A stretch of DNA of 49,624 nt from Pseudorhodobacter sp. E13 (GTDB taxonomy: Bacteria; Pseudomonadota; Alphaproteobacteria; Rhodobacterales; Rhodobacteraceae). The stretch spans positions 1 through 49,624 of the forward strand of contig NZ_RPEN01000142.1 of assembly GCF_003991405.1 (NCBI RefSeq), written 5' to 3'. Shown here piece by piece: positions 23,372 through 31,745 of the stretch. The notes beneath the pieces were generated by a model. That model saw only the letters and a list, made by a program, of their open reading frames with translations. It was not told the DNA's origin and made no database searches. The position numbers were made by a program, and so were the translations under genes. Each line of letters begins with the position of its first letter. Position 1 is the stretch's first letter.

Positions 23372-23844
23372 ACAAATATTTGATCGGACGCCGCGAGGTG
23401 ATCTTTGCAGCAGCAGCTTTTGCCGTAACCCCTGCCGCCGAAGCTCAGGCAGAGGAAGAACCGCCAATCCATGTCGTCAAGGGGCGTGGCTGCGAGTGCT
23501 GTGAAGCATGGGTCGACTATCTGCGGGAGCAAGGCTTCACGGTTACAGATGAGGTGTCGATGGGAACGTTGCTGATCCGCTTCAAGATGGACCTGGGCAT
23601 TCCAGCAAAGGCATTTTCCTGCCACACCGGGACCGTTGACGGCTATGCTCTCGAAGGCCATGTCCCGGCTGCGGACATCCGAAGGCTGCTCGACGAGCGT
23701 CCTGATGCAGTTGGCCTTGCCATGCCCGGTATGCCTTACGGCTCCCCCGGCATGGGATCAGAAGACAGTCGGGACGCCTATGACGTCCTGCTGGTCAGCC
23801 GGGATGGCAGCCTGAAAGTTTATACAAGCTATCCGGCAGCGTGA
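23368..23844 (+). CDS. DUF411 metal-binding periplasmic protein, second copy
   Basis: A 158-residue protein with a signal (REVIFAAAAFAVTPAAEA) and the DUF411 features GRGCECCEAWVDYLREQGF, SCHTGTVDGYALEGHVP and MPGMPYGSPGMG. It resembles the copy at 4401 throughout, with CECC in place of CGCC. The ATGA overlap with the M23 gene makes it the last gene of the operon. Confidence 0.9.
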   Translation: MNKYLIGRREVIFAAAAFAVTPAAEAQAEEEPPIHVVKGRGCECCEAWVDYLREQGFTVTDEVSMGTLLIRFKMDLGIPAKAFSCHTGTVDGYALEGHVPAADIRRLLDERPDAVGLAMPGMPYGSPGMGSEDSRDAYDVLLVSRDGSLKVYTSYPAA

Positions 23845-23964
23845 CATGAACGACCACCGGGTCGGCACAACCTGTGTGCCTTTTGTTGTCTACAAAGCAA
23901 ATGGCTTCCATTCACGTTCTTTTGACTAACCGGAGTTTTAGCATCGGGGGCATATGATCGTCGC

Positions 23965-24264
23965 ATGCGAATGATGTTGATCCTCTTTTGGCTGTTCACG
24001 GTTTGCGCTAGTTTTCCTAGCGCTGCATTCGAACACAAGTCGAGAGATGAAGGCTGGAGTAATGGTTACTTAGAGCTTGGATGTATTAGCGCTGGGTGCG
24101 CAGAAACAAGCAGTCATGGTGCATGCCACTGGATCACCGAACCATCTGCGGTGGTGTATTATATTATACGGAAAAGCAATGGTTCCGCCTTTGCGCTGGC
24201 GCCAGAACGAAAGCCCAGCCTAACCTATTCACCAAAATTACCTCCGCCGCGAAGCTGGTCCTGA
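23965..24264 (+). CDS. small secreted protein, unknown function
   Basis: A 99-residue frame with a plausible signal peptide (MRMMLILFWLFTVCASFPSAAF). The mature part has Cys in GCISAGCAETSSHGACHW and a basic Pro-rich end. The region is more A+T-rich than its neighbours, there is no clear ribosome binding site and no family is recognised. It lies between the copper operon and the second transpeptidase. It could be a spurious frame, although the signal peptide and Cys pattern argue for a gene. Confidence 0.45.
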   Translation: MRMMLILFWLFTVCASFPSAAFEHKSRDEGWSNGYLELGCISAGCAETSSHGACHWITEPSAVVYYIIRKSNGSAFALAPERKPSLTYSPKLPPPRSWS

Positions 24265-24303
24265 CGGATACAGCACCTTTCCCAGTCGGTTCCCGGAGGC
24301 CAT

Positions 24304-24867
24304 ATGTTCACCAGACGATCTGCCATCGGCTGCACCACAGCAGCTTTTTTGACGACACCAAGCATCTTGCGCGCGCACACTGAAGACCCGTTCGTTCTGC
24401 CCGAGCAGTTCCAGCCGAAAGAAGTCCGAGTGCGCGAACAATATGCGGCGGGAATGATCCTTGTGATACCTCACCAGTTCTACCTCTACCACATTTTCGA
24501 GACCGAAAGAGCGATCCGCTATGGTGTCGGAGTCGGGCGGGCAGGTCTGGAGTTCAAGGGAACCGCTATCATCGAGCGTAAGGCGAAGTGGCCGTCATGG
24601 CGTCCGACAAATGACATGATACGTCGAGACCCGGACCGCTACGCGAAGTTTGCGGATGGCGTTCCTGGCGGACCGAACAATCCCCTCGGCGCGAGGGCAC
24701 TGTATTTGTATCAAGATGGGGTGGATACCTACTATCGGATCCACGGCACCACCGAGCCATCTTCAATCGGAAAATCAGTGTCAAACGGCTGTATCAGAAT
24801 GCTGAATGATCACGTTATTCAACTTTACGAGCAGGTCCCGAAGGGAACTCCGGTTCTTGTTCTGTGA
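24304..24867 (+). CDS. L,D-transpeptidase (YkuD domain), copy 2
   Basis: A 187-residue protein with the signal MFTRRSAIGCTTAAFLTTP and the catalytic block YRIHGTTEPSSIGKSVSNGCIRML, with Cys in SNGCIRM. It shares IERKAKWPSW, YAKFADG and GARALYLY blocks with the copy at 17761. GGAGG precedes the ATG by five bases. A hairpin after the stop separates it from the convergent dsbA. Confidence 0.9.
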   Translation: MFTRRSAIGCTTAAFLTTPSILRAHTEDPFVLPEQFQPKEVRVREQYAAGMILVIPHQFYLYHIFETERAIRYGVGVGRAGLEFKGTAIIERKAKWPSWRPTNDMIRRDPDRYAKFADGVPGGPNNPLGARALYLYQDGVDTYYRIHGTTEPSSIGKSVSNGCIRMLNDHVIQLYEQVPKGTPVLVL

Positions 24868-24877
24868 TTTCGTATGC

Positions 24878-24903
24878 GCCGGGCATCTTTAGGAGTGCCC
24901 GGC
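24878..24903. terminator. hairpin between convergent ykuD and dsbA
   Basis: A perfect 8-bp stem (GCCGGGCA / TGCCCGGC) with a 10-base loop lies 11 bases after the transpeptidase stop and 68 bases from the dsbA stop. No strong U-run is present, so it is a bidirectional terminator candidate of moderate strength. Confidence 0.55.
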
Positions 24904-24970
24904 ACTTCTGGTCTGCTGCTTGTCAGGTTGCTAGAACTAAGGGGGGCGACCTCACTTTACCGCCGCCCGT

Positions 24971-25699
24971 TCACTCCCTGGACCGCGCAGCCGCGACGGC
25001 TTCAGTCAATTGATCTCGCTCAACAAAACCGGGAATGAGCTGATCGCCAATTACAAAAGCCGGTGTTCCGTTGAAGCCGAGCGCCTCGGCCAGCCTCATC
25101 GATGTCGCAATGTGTTCCTCGACCTCGGGGGACTTCATGTCGACCTGCAGCTTTTCGACATCCAAGCCAGTTTCCCCAGCGATGCGAAGGATTGTTTCGG
25201 CTTCAAGCTTGCCCCGCATGGTCATAAGCGCTTCATGAAACTCGGCATATTTTCCCTGCACTCGCGATGCCAAGGCGGCTCGGGCGGCAAAAGCTGACCC
25301 TTCGCTAAGGATCGGCCACTCACGAAGGACAAGACGAACGCTCTTGTCCGCTTCCATAAGGGCATCAATCTCCGGCGCAGCTTTCTTGCAGTACGGGCAG
25401 TTGTAGTCGAAAAACTCGACCACAGTGACATCGCCTTCGGGGTTCCCTAGAACCGGCGCGTTTGAATCCCGCTCCAGGATGCTGCGTTCTGCTGACAGCG
25501 CGCTTAGGGCTGCTTTGGCTTCGGCTTCGGCCTGGCGTTGCTCAAGGGCCTGCAAGGCCTCCAAGACAAGCTCTGGGTTTTCTCTGAGAGCCTCAGCAAC
25601 CAGTTCTTTTACCCTGGCTTCGGATAGCTCTTGGGCGCCAACTTGGCTGCCCATGAGGAAGCCGGAAATCAGGACAACGGACGTGACTGCTCGAAGCAT
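24971..25699 (-). CDS. DsbA-family thiol oxidoreductase with N-terminal helix (Com1-like)
   Basis: A 242-residue periplasmic protein. A signal peptide (SVVLISGFLMGSQVGAQ) is followed by a charged helical region rich in Glu/Ala (residues about 25-75), then a DsbA domain with FFDYNCPYCKKAAPE (CPYC). The cis-Pro loop is GFNGTPAFVIGDQLIPG. The helical region before the thioredoxin fold is typical of Com1/ScsC-like proteins, some of which protect against copper. AGGA lies six bases before the ATG. It is the only gene after the MerR-type promoter at 25736-25766. Confidence 0.9.
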   Translation of the reverse strand: MLRAVTSVVLISGFLMGSQVGAQELSEARVKELVAEALRENPELVLEALQALEQRQAEAEAKAALSALSAERSILERDSNAPVLGNPEGDVTVVEFFDYNCPYCKKAAPEIDALMEADKSVRLVLREWPILSEGSAFAARAALASRVQGKYAEFHEALMTMRGKLEAETILRIAGETGLDVEKLQVDMKSPEVEEHIATSMRLAEALGFNGTPAFVIGDQLIPGFVERDQLTEAVAAARSRE

Positions 25700-25735
25700 G
25701 GATATTCCTAATGTAAGACTGCGTATTCGATTGGC

Positions 25736-25766
25736 ACGATGCAACCTCTAGCTACTAGAGATGCAA
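25736..25766 (-). promoter_or_regulatory. MerR-type promoter of dsbA
   Basis: Minus strand: TTGCAT (25761-25766), a 19-bp spacer and CATCGT (25736-25741). The spacer carries the dyad CTCTAGTAGCTAGAG, a close match to the lnt operator. The -10 element is poor, as expected for a promoter that depends on activation by a MerR protein. Confidence 0.72.
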
Positions 25767-26092
25767 GGGATATTTGTTCAGCCAGGCCACAAAACCAGGC
25801 ACCTCGTGCCTTCTCAGTCCGCTGCGGACCCCATTTGAACGCGATGCATGGTATGCACACCTCGGATTGGACACCGCACAAGCGGAAACCGCTTCAACAC
25901 CGAGGAGCGGGGCGCATCTGCTGGACTAATCACAAACGACACTTTGGTCCATTGTATTGCCAGTTGTGTCTCGGTGACGTCGATCATAGGGTATTGCTGA
26001 CCTCGATGTTTGTCAGGCCGCGCTCTGGCCTTGTCGAATAGTACGGCCTCGAGCGCTCGGGTGCGATCACTGCGAACTGGACACTAAAGCAC
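25767..26092. other. gene-free stretch
   Basis: No convincing reading frame, hairpin or repeat was found between the dsbA operator and the third transpeptidase. An open frame across part of it lacks a ribosome binding site and has a low-complexity, improbable composition. Confidence 0.5.
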
Positions 26093-26602
26093 ATGGTATC
26101 TATCGAAACACGACGCGTTTTCTTGCTGGGCACTGTCGCAGTTCTGCTGTCCGCATGCGCAGGAAAGTTTCGAACTTACGACGGGCCACCGGTCACGCGA
26201 TTGCGGATTTACAAGTCCCAGCGGCTGCTTTTTCTCGATGGCGAAACGGGTCCATTGAAGACATATCCGATTGGTCTTGGATTTGCACCGGAAGGGCACA
26301 AGCAGTTCGAAGGCGATGGAAAGACGCCCGAAGGACGCTACCTCATCAATAGGCGTAACCCGGATAGTCTCTACCATTTGTCCATAGGCATTTCCTATCC
26401 AAATGATGCAGACGCTTCCTTTGCAGCCGAACAGGGTCGCTCTCCCGGTGGAGATATTTTCATCCACGGCGGTCCCCGACGTGGAATAGAACCTCTCAAT
26501 GTCCGAGACTGGACTGCGGGCTGTATCGCCGTCAGCGATCGGCAAATCGAAGAGATATACGCGATGGTTCGAGATGGCACGCCTATCGAGATTTTCCCAT
26601 AG
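26093..26602 (+). CDS. L,D-transpeptidase-like lipoprotein (YkuD domain), copy 3
   Basis: A 169-residue protein with a lipoprotein signal (RRVFLLGTVAVLLSACAG; lipobox LSAC). The YkuD motif is present as GGDIFIHGGPRR and RDWTAGCIAVSDRQIEEIY, the WTAGCIAV form seen in ErfK/YafK-like proteins. It is a different subfamily from copies 1 and 2. It would depend on LspA and Lnt for maturation. No operator was seen upstream. Confidence 0.87.
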   Translation: MVSIETRRVFLLGTVAVLLSACAGKFRTYDGPPVTRLRIYKSQRLLFLDGETGPLKTYPIGLGFAPEGHKQFEGDGKTPEGRYLINRRNPDSLYHLSIGISYPNDADASFAAEQGRSPGGDIFIHGGPRRGIEPLNVRDWTAGCIAVSDRQIEEIYAMVRDGTPIEIFP

Positions 26603-26814
26603 AAGGTTCGTCGGCGCTTTCCATGTGGCCCCTCGATTTTTGCGCCCAGGTAGCGTGCGTATATTCTCTGAATGCGAGCACACAGCGTGCAGGATTAGCT
26701 TTGCTTCTATTATTTGAGTTCCTAAGCCAATCAGGCGTAAGGCTAGCCTAGTGCTGTGGCTCAAAGTGTGGATGCCAAATGGTTGACACTTACCTCTCAG
26801 GGTCCTTCAGCATC

Positions 26815-27882
26815 CTAAACATTCAGGCGCCACATTCGATATCGCCCCTGTCCTGTCACCTCCCGGATCAGACCCCGCGCTCCCATCCAGACAAGGTTAC
26901 GCTGTACAGCCGCGCGGCTAGCGCGGGTGAGGGCTTCGGCCATGGGCGCCGACACAAGTGGCCATTCGGTCAGCACAGCGCGCAGTGCAGGCGCCGTCTT
27001 GCCCGAGAGTTGGGTCATCTCTACCTCCGCCCGCGCAGCCCATGCCTCAACGTCGTCGAGGTACCGCATCGCAGTCAGGCAGGCCGCTTCCATTCCGTCA
27101 AGCCAGCGCATCAGACCGTCGGCGGGTCGGCCACCAGCACGAAGGCCCCCTGCCCCACCCATGGCCAGCGGCGCAAAGATCGCCCCTTTCCCATCACTGG
27201 CCGCGATCCGCGCGGCCGTAACTGCAGCCTCCATGCGATCACCATATTGCCCAAGACCGGCGAGGTTCCAAAGATTAAAGCCCATACAGGCGCGGGTGAT
27301 TGGGTGCAGGTCCGTGGCTTGCTCCATGAGATCGAGCCAACCTCCTGCGCGATCCGCGAACGGCTCGGCCTGATGCTCCATGTTTTCGGGGTCTCGGCGA
27401 CCCAAGAAGGCTGACAGGTCTAGGTCTGGCCCTGGTCCACCCGTCAGCCGCCGCACCGCCCAGCCGACACGCGACAGCGCGGCTGTGTCGTCCTGCGCAC
27501 CGGAAAGACGCATGGAGATCCACAGCGCAACCCTATCCCGCGCAACCCGGTCGCCGACGAACCAACTCAGATCGGCCGCCTCGATCAGGGCCAGCCTGTG
27601 GCGCCAACCCTCCGGCCCGCGCAGCAACCGGTCATCAAGCGCGCCGAGCCGACCTGCAACACGGGCGAGGCGCGCGGAGTGGCCCGCCTCGGTCTTTCGC
27701 CAGTCGTCGAGGATCGCAGTCTCGCAGCGTTCTGCACGTGGCCGGGGCGGCAGATCGTCGGTCTCCTCTTCGATCGGACCAGGCAGGAACCACAGATTGT
27801 CTTCGGTTCTCTCCTCGGCCTCATCCGCATCGATGCGAGGGTCGCCAAAATCATCAGTTATGGCAGATGCTTGAGGCTTCAT
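26815..27882 (-). CDS. HTH protein, probably DUF1612-like plasmid protein
   Basis: A 355-residue cytoplasmic protein. The N-terminus is acidic (DADEAEERTEDNLWF), the middle is Ala/Leu-rich and helical, and the C-terminus is a winged-helix-like segment, LTRASRAAVQRNLVWMGARGLIREVTGQGRYRMW. This arrangement recalls the DUF1612/HTH proteins common on rhizobial and roseobacter plasmids, but the assignment is from memory of the C-terminal pattern. A palindrome overlaps its upstream region, suggesting self-regulation. The serine recombinase gene is divergent. Confidence 0.6.
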   Translation of the reverse strand: MKPQASAITDDFGDPRIDADEAEERTEDNLWFLPGPIEEETDDLPPRPRAERCETAILDDWRKTEAGHSARLARVAGRLGALDDRLLRGPEGWRHRLALIEAADLSWFVGDRVARDRVALWISMRLSGAQDDTAALSRVGWAVRRLTGGPGPDLDLSAFLGRRDPENMEHQAEPFADRAGGWLDLMEQATDLHPITRACMGFNLWNLAGLGQYGDRMEAAVTAARIAASDGKGAIFAPLAMGGAGGLRAGGRPADGLMRWLDGMEAACLTAMRYLDDVEAWAARAEVEMTQLSGKTAPALRAVLTEWPLVSAPMAEALTRASRAAVQRNLVWMGARGLIREVTGQGRYRMWRLNV

Positions 27883-27885
27883 ATG

Positions 27886-27907
27886 TGCAAAATACGTCCA
27901 TTTTGCA
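27886..27907. promoter_or_regulatory. inverted-repeat operator upstream of HTH gene
   Basis: A perfect 8-bp inverted repeat TGCAAAAT / ATTTTGCA with a 6-base spacer lies four bases before the minus-strand gene start. It could be an operator bound by that HTH protein, or a subsite of the res region of the divergent serine recombinase. Confidence 0.6.
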
Positions 27908-28110
27908 TTTTACCCAAGGGTTTTCTTGGGGTGCGGCTGCACTGTATATATAGCACGCGCACGCGACTGCCTGATAGAATCTCGCATCGCGCTCAGCCTC
28001 AGTAAACCAAGAACATTTCGCTGAGTTGGACCTTACAGAGTGCCGTTGCATCCGTTTACAATCGGTCGTTTACTCCTGACATCCGCAATTGCAAAAAGGT
28101 CCCCTGCCCC

Positions 28111-28995
28111 GTGCCACTCATCGGATATGCGCGTATTTCCACCGAAGACCAAACCGCCCTGCCCCAGGTACAGGAGTTGCGCTCGGCGGGCTGTATGGAA
28201 ATCGTGGAGGAGCAAGCATCTGGCGGCAGTCGCTCCCGGCCAATTCTGGCGCGTGTGTTGGATCAGCTGCGCGTTGGCGATACGCTTGTGGTGGTTCGGA
28301 TCGACCGCCTTGCCCGCTCGCTTTCTCACCTCTTGGAAATCATCGAGCGGCTGGAGGCAAAAGGTGCGCACTTCCGCTCGTTGCAGGATCCGATCGACAC
28401 GGCGTCGCCGCAGGGCAAGTTTACACTCCAGGTCCTGGGCGCAGCCGCCGAGTTTGAACGGGCACTGATACGCGAGCGCACCAAGGCCGGGCTTCGATCT
28501 GCGAAGGCGGCAGGGCGGGTTGGCGGCAACCCAGGGCTTAAGACGGGCGATCCCGTGGCAATCCGCAAGGCAAGAGCCGCGCGAGTGGAAAGCCATTTCC
28601 AGAAGCTTAATGCCAGTGCTGAACAGTGGGTGCCGGAAGTGCGCCGTCTGAGACCGGGCCTGCCTTGGGAAGACGTGCTACGCATCGTCAATTCAGGTCT
28701 GCCGAGCGAGGCGCAGCCTTGGTCCCTGCCCCGCCTGATCCGTGCTGCCAAAACCTTCGTCCGCGAAGGCCTGCTGCCGGACACCATCCTTTCCCGCGCC
28801 TCCGCGTCCGACAAGGATGATCGCTTGCCCGCCATCGTCGCGGGCATCAAAGGCGCAGATCCCAAGATGACTCTTCAAGCCATCTGCGACCGGCTAGAGA
28901 CCATGCGCGAACGGACACCTAGGGGCCGCAGCAAGTGGGAGCCGTCATCGGTCAAGATGATCTTGGAGCGGGCGAAGAAGTTGGGACTGTTGTAG
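28111..28995 (+). CDS. serine recombinase (resolvase/invertase family)
   Basis: A 294-residue protein. The N-terminal resolvase domain has the catalytic Ser in GYARISTEDQ, followed by VVVRIDRLARSL and AEFERALIRERTKAGL (residues 1-140). A C-terminal extension of about 150 residues replaces the usual short HTH and contains helical DNA-binding-like segments. The start is GTG (GTGCCACTC). It sits just before repABC and may resolve plasmid multimers, or be left from a transposon; no transposase is next to it. Confidence 0.88.
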   Translation: MPLIGYARISTEDQTALPQVQELRSAGCMEIVEEQASGGSRSRPILARVLDQLRVGDTLVVVRIDRLARSLSHLLEIIERLEAKGAHFRSLQDPIDTASPQGKFTLQVLGAAAEFERALIRERTKAGLRSAKAAGRVGGNPGLKTGDPVAIRKARAARVESHFQKLNASAEQWVPEVRRLRPGLPWEDVLRIVNSGLPSEAQPWSLPRLIRAAKTFVREGLLPDTILSRASASDKDDRLPAIVAGIKGADPKMTLQAICDRLETMRERTPRGRSKWEPSSVKMILERAKKLGLL

Positions 28996-29420
28996 TAGGT
29001 AACGCTTTTCGGTGCCCATGAGGCAAAAAGGCATTCTACCGACGGGCTCAGACGGAGAATCGCTTGCGATGCTCACGCGAACACGATTGCCGTGGTCAGG
29101 TCTTCTACAGCGTTACTGAGCCCGATCAGAGATTTTCCAAGCATCACGCGTGGGTTCAAGGGCGTCGGGTCCTGTGGATAAGTCTCGCGACATTTTCTGC
29201 AATCTTTACAATATCCTACACCCAGCTTTTAACAGGTCACTTTAGCCTTTTCGCATCATATGGTGCCATGAACGGCAGAAAGCACAAGATAGCTGCACAA
29301 GATTTGCCTTGAGTTTCTTCCCGACGGGCGTCATATCTGTAACGCGAAAACTAAGAAAACGACGTCCACTGCGTTCCTGCTGGCACCGATCGACTGAAGA
29401 TCACGGGTAACGCTTAAGAG
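28996..29420. other. gene-free region upstream of repA with DnaA box
   Basis: About 425 bases without a convincing gene. A perfect DnaA box (TGTGGATAA) is at 29173-29181, followed by an A+T-rich stretch to about 29280. This may hold the repABC promoter and a DnaA-dependent element, although repABC origins usually lie inside repC. A short frame across it has no ribosome binding site and an unlikely composition. Confidence 0.55.
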
Positions 29421-30647
29421 ATGTCTCGAGACAGGCGAATGATGATGCACCAAGTGTTGCATGACAAGCTAAAGGCAGACGCAGAGCGGCTTTCTGAAGC
29501 CCTTGAACATATGTCGAAGCTTTTTCTGGCACCGAAGGAAGAAAAGACACTCCGCGCCTTCACAAGCGCAGAGGTCGGAGAGTTGTTGCGGGTGAGCGAC
29601 GGCTATCTGCGCAAGGCGCATTTCGACGGCAGAATCCCAGAAGTCGAACAGGGACCGGGTAACAAGCGTCTTTATTCCGCCGAGAACATCCTCCAGATCC
29701 GCAACATTCTGGCTCAGAATGCAAAGGATCCGTTTCAGTTCCTTCCCGGTCGGCGACAAGGTGACAAGCTTCAAATCTGGTCAACCGTCAACTTCAAGGG
29801 CGGATCCAGCAAAACTACGACCACTGTGACTCTCGGGATGCGGCTCGCCCTGCGTGGATACCGTGTGTGTTTGGTGGATGCAGACCCTCAGGCCTCACTG
29901 ACGACCTTCTTTGGATACCAGCCAGAGATCGACTTCCGCCACGGCGGCACGCTGTATGATGCAATTCGCTACAACGATGGCGAAACGTCCCGGGTGCCAA
30001 TCGTGGACGTTTTGCGCAAGACCTACTTCCCGAACCTGGATCTAGTGCCCGGTGGGATCATGCTCTCGGAATTCGAAACCGAAACTCCAACCGCGCTGAG
30101 CCGTGGCGAACAACCCGTCTTCTTCAATCGGATCCGCGACTCGCTACGACAGGTTGAAGACGATTATGACATCGTTTTAATCGACTGCCCGCCTCAGCTT
30201 GGCTATCTGACGATGGCGGCGGTCTGTGCATCGACGTCGCTTCTCATGACCATCATCCCTGAGCGTGTCGACTTGGCCTCGGCCAGCCAGTTCCTGACGA
30301 TGGCGTCGGGCGTGTTGGAAGTCCTGTACTCGAACGGTGGCATCGGCGCGTATGACAATTTCGCCTACCTCCTGACGCGCTTCGATACCGCTATCAGCAC
30401 GCAGCAGGACTTGTCTGAATGGCTCAGGCAATTGCTAGGCGAGAGCGTGATCAAGACGCCCTTCGTGAAGTCTTCGGCGGTTAGCGAGGCCGGCCTTTCG
30501 CAGAAGACAATCTTCGAAGTGGACCTCGCTACGACCAAGAACCGAAAGACTTATGAGCGAGCCCTAGAGTCGGTGATGAGCTTTTCAAATGACATTGAGA
30601 AGATGATCCAGTCAGCATGGGGTCGAGGGGGCACAAATGAAGCGTGA
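29421..30647 (+). CDS. repA: RepA, ParA-type partition ATPase of repABC plasmid
   Basis: A 408-residue protein. The N-terminal region with an HTH-like segment (FTSAEVGELLRVSDGYLRKAHFDG) is typical of RepA proteins that also repress repABC. The Walker A motif is NFKGGSSKTTTT near residue 126, with LVDADPQASLT and a Walker B region DIVLIDCPPQLG after it. RepA moves plasmid copies apart and represses the operon with RepB. It overlaps repB by 11 bases. Confidence 0.95.
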   Translation: MSRDRRMMMHQVLHDKLKADAERLSEALEHMSKLFLAPKEEKTLRAFTSAEVGELLRVSDGYLRKAHFDGRIPEVEQGPGNKRLYSAENILQIRNILAQNAKDPFQFLPGRRQGDKLQIWSTVNFKGGSSKTTTTVTLGMRLALRGYRVCLVDADPQASLTTFFGYQPEIDFRHGGTLYDAIRYNDGETSRVPIVDVLRKTYFPNLDLVPGGIMLSEFETETPTALSRGEQPVFFNRIRDSLRQVEDDYDIVLIDCPPQLGYLTMAAVCASTSLLMTIIPERVDLASASQFLTMASGVLEVLYSNGGIGAYDNFAYLLTRFDTAISTQQDLSEWLRQLLGESVIKTPFVKSSAVSEAGLSQKTIFEVDLATTKNRKTYERALESVMSFSNDIEKMIQSAWGRGGTNEA

Positions 30648-31593
30648 TCTTCTTGCCAAGAGCCTAGCACAAATGGGCTCAAAGCCTTTGATTGCTGCCG
30701 AGGCCGGGTCGAAGGTGGACGAAAGCTCGCCTCGTTCCCTGAAGAGCATGTCAGACGTCCTTTCTCAGGTCTCGGCACAGGCGGCCCAGGACGTGGATGT
30801 CAATGAGATCGGCGATTCTGAAATCGCGGATCGTTTTGACGTATCAGAAGGGCTTGATGATCTGATCGAGTCCATCAGGACATCAGGACAACAGCTCCCT
30901 GCCCTGCTCCGCTATCGCCGCGGCCCTGGCCCTCGCTATGAGGTGGTTTACGGACGCCGCAGAATTGCCGCGTGCCGCGTGCTTGGGATCAAGGTCAAGG
31001 CTTATGTCAAGGAAATGGACCATCGTGAGGCGCTTGTATCACAGGCCCTGGAAAACTCTGCGCGCCTAGAGCGCAGCTTCATCGAACAAGCCATTTTCGC
31101 CACCAAGCTGGAAGACCAGGGCTTCACCCGGGCCGAGATCGGCGATGTGCTAGCTGTCGACAAGGGAACGCTAAGCAAGCTGATTGGCGTTGCCCGCGAC
31201 GTGCCCGACGCAGTTATCTACAAAATTGGCGCCGCGCATGAAGCAGGCCGTCGCCCATGGCTGGAACTGCGTCGTCTGGTCAAAACCGAAAACGCCCCTT
31301 CTGACAGTTCTGTCCTCTTGCTTATTCCTGAAGAAGGCACTGCGGCAGAGAAACTCAGCGCTGTCATCGATGCACTGCAGAAGGTTGCGGATGCACAGCA
31401 GAACGCAGCGGAGTCTGCCGCCAAGGGCCCCTCCCCTGCCCCGCTCAACAAGATGCCCGCAACTTCGGTGGCTTTCAGGTCCAAAGGCCAACGTCTTTTG
31501 ATCGAGGTTTCCGACAAAAAGGAGCGCGGGTTCATCAACTTCGTGGAGACGCAGCTTGAGCGCCTCTACAAGGAGTGGAAAGAAAAATCATGA
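30637..31593 (+). CDS. repB: RepB, ParB-type partition protein
   Basis: A 318-residue protein with a ParB nuclease-like core (GLDDLIESIRTSGQQLPALLRYR and YEVVYGRRRIAACRVLG), the motif QALENSARLERSFIEQA and a central HTH (FTRAEIGDVLAVDKGTLSKLIGVARDVP). It binds parS sites, three of which are proposed nearby. The start overlaps the repA end. Confidence 0.95.
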   Translation: MKRDLLAKSLAQMGSKPLIAAEAGSKVDESSPRSLKSMSDVLSQVSAQAAQDVDVNEIGDSEIADRFDVSEGLDDLIESIRTSGQQLPALLRYRRGPGPRYEVVYGRRRIAACRVLGIKVKAYVKEMDHREALVSQALENSARLERSFIEQAIFATKLEDQGFTRAEIGDVLAVDKGTLSKLIGVARDVPDAVIYKIGAAHEAGRRPWLELRRLVKTENAPSDSSVLLLIPEEGTAAEKLSAVIDALQKVADAQQNAAESAAKGPSPAPLNKMPATSVAFRSKGQRLLIEVSDKKERGFINFVETQLERLYKEWKEKS

Positions 31594-31623
31594 CGCCGAA
31601 ACGGTTAAGTGATTGATCTTTAT

Positions 31624-31645
31624 AGGGTTGGCCATGGTCAACCCT
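31624..31645. other. parS: parS-like centromere site 1 (repB-repC gap)
   Basis: A near-perfect palindrome with core GTTGGCCATGGTCAAC (31627-31642), flanked by AGG and CCT that extend the dyad. It fits the GTT-n2-C-n4-G-n2-AAC pattern of repABC parS sites. It lies between repB and the antisense RNA terminator. Confidence 0.75.
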
Positions 31646-31690
31646 AATCAAACAGGCAAGAAGCAATCAAAAAGGAGGCAGACGTAGCGC

Positions 31691-31745
31691 AAAAAGAAAC
31701 CCCCCGAAGGCGGTGAAGCACTCCAGAGGGTCCCGATTTACTCGC
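31691..31745 (-). ncRNA. predicted repABC antisense ctRNA (incA-type)
   Basis: A minus-strand transcription unit in the repB-repC gap. The promoter is TTGCAG with 17 bp to TACCAA (-10 at 31752-31757), giving a start near 31745. A GC-rich hairpin (ACCCTC pairing with GGGGGT, enclosing a second TGGAG/CTTCA stem) ends in TTTCTTTTT at 31691-31699. Length, position and terminal structure fit the ctRNA that limits RepC synthesis in repABC plasmids. The ends are predicted, not measured. Confidence 0.65.

Noticed and set aside
24971-25699. dsbA considered as ScsC of a copper-specific Scs operon
   Set aside because: ScsA, ScsB and ScsD partners are absent next to it, so only a general DsbA/Com1-like call is made.
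25739-26041. 100-codon plus-strand frame after the dsbA promoter
   Set aside because: It begins inside the operator, has no Shine-Dalgarno and shows no protein-like pattern.
29064-29312. 82-codon frame upstream of repA
   Set aside because: No ribosome binding site, unlikely composition, and the region carries a DnaA box and A+T-rich sequence better explained as regulatory.
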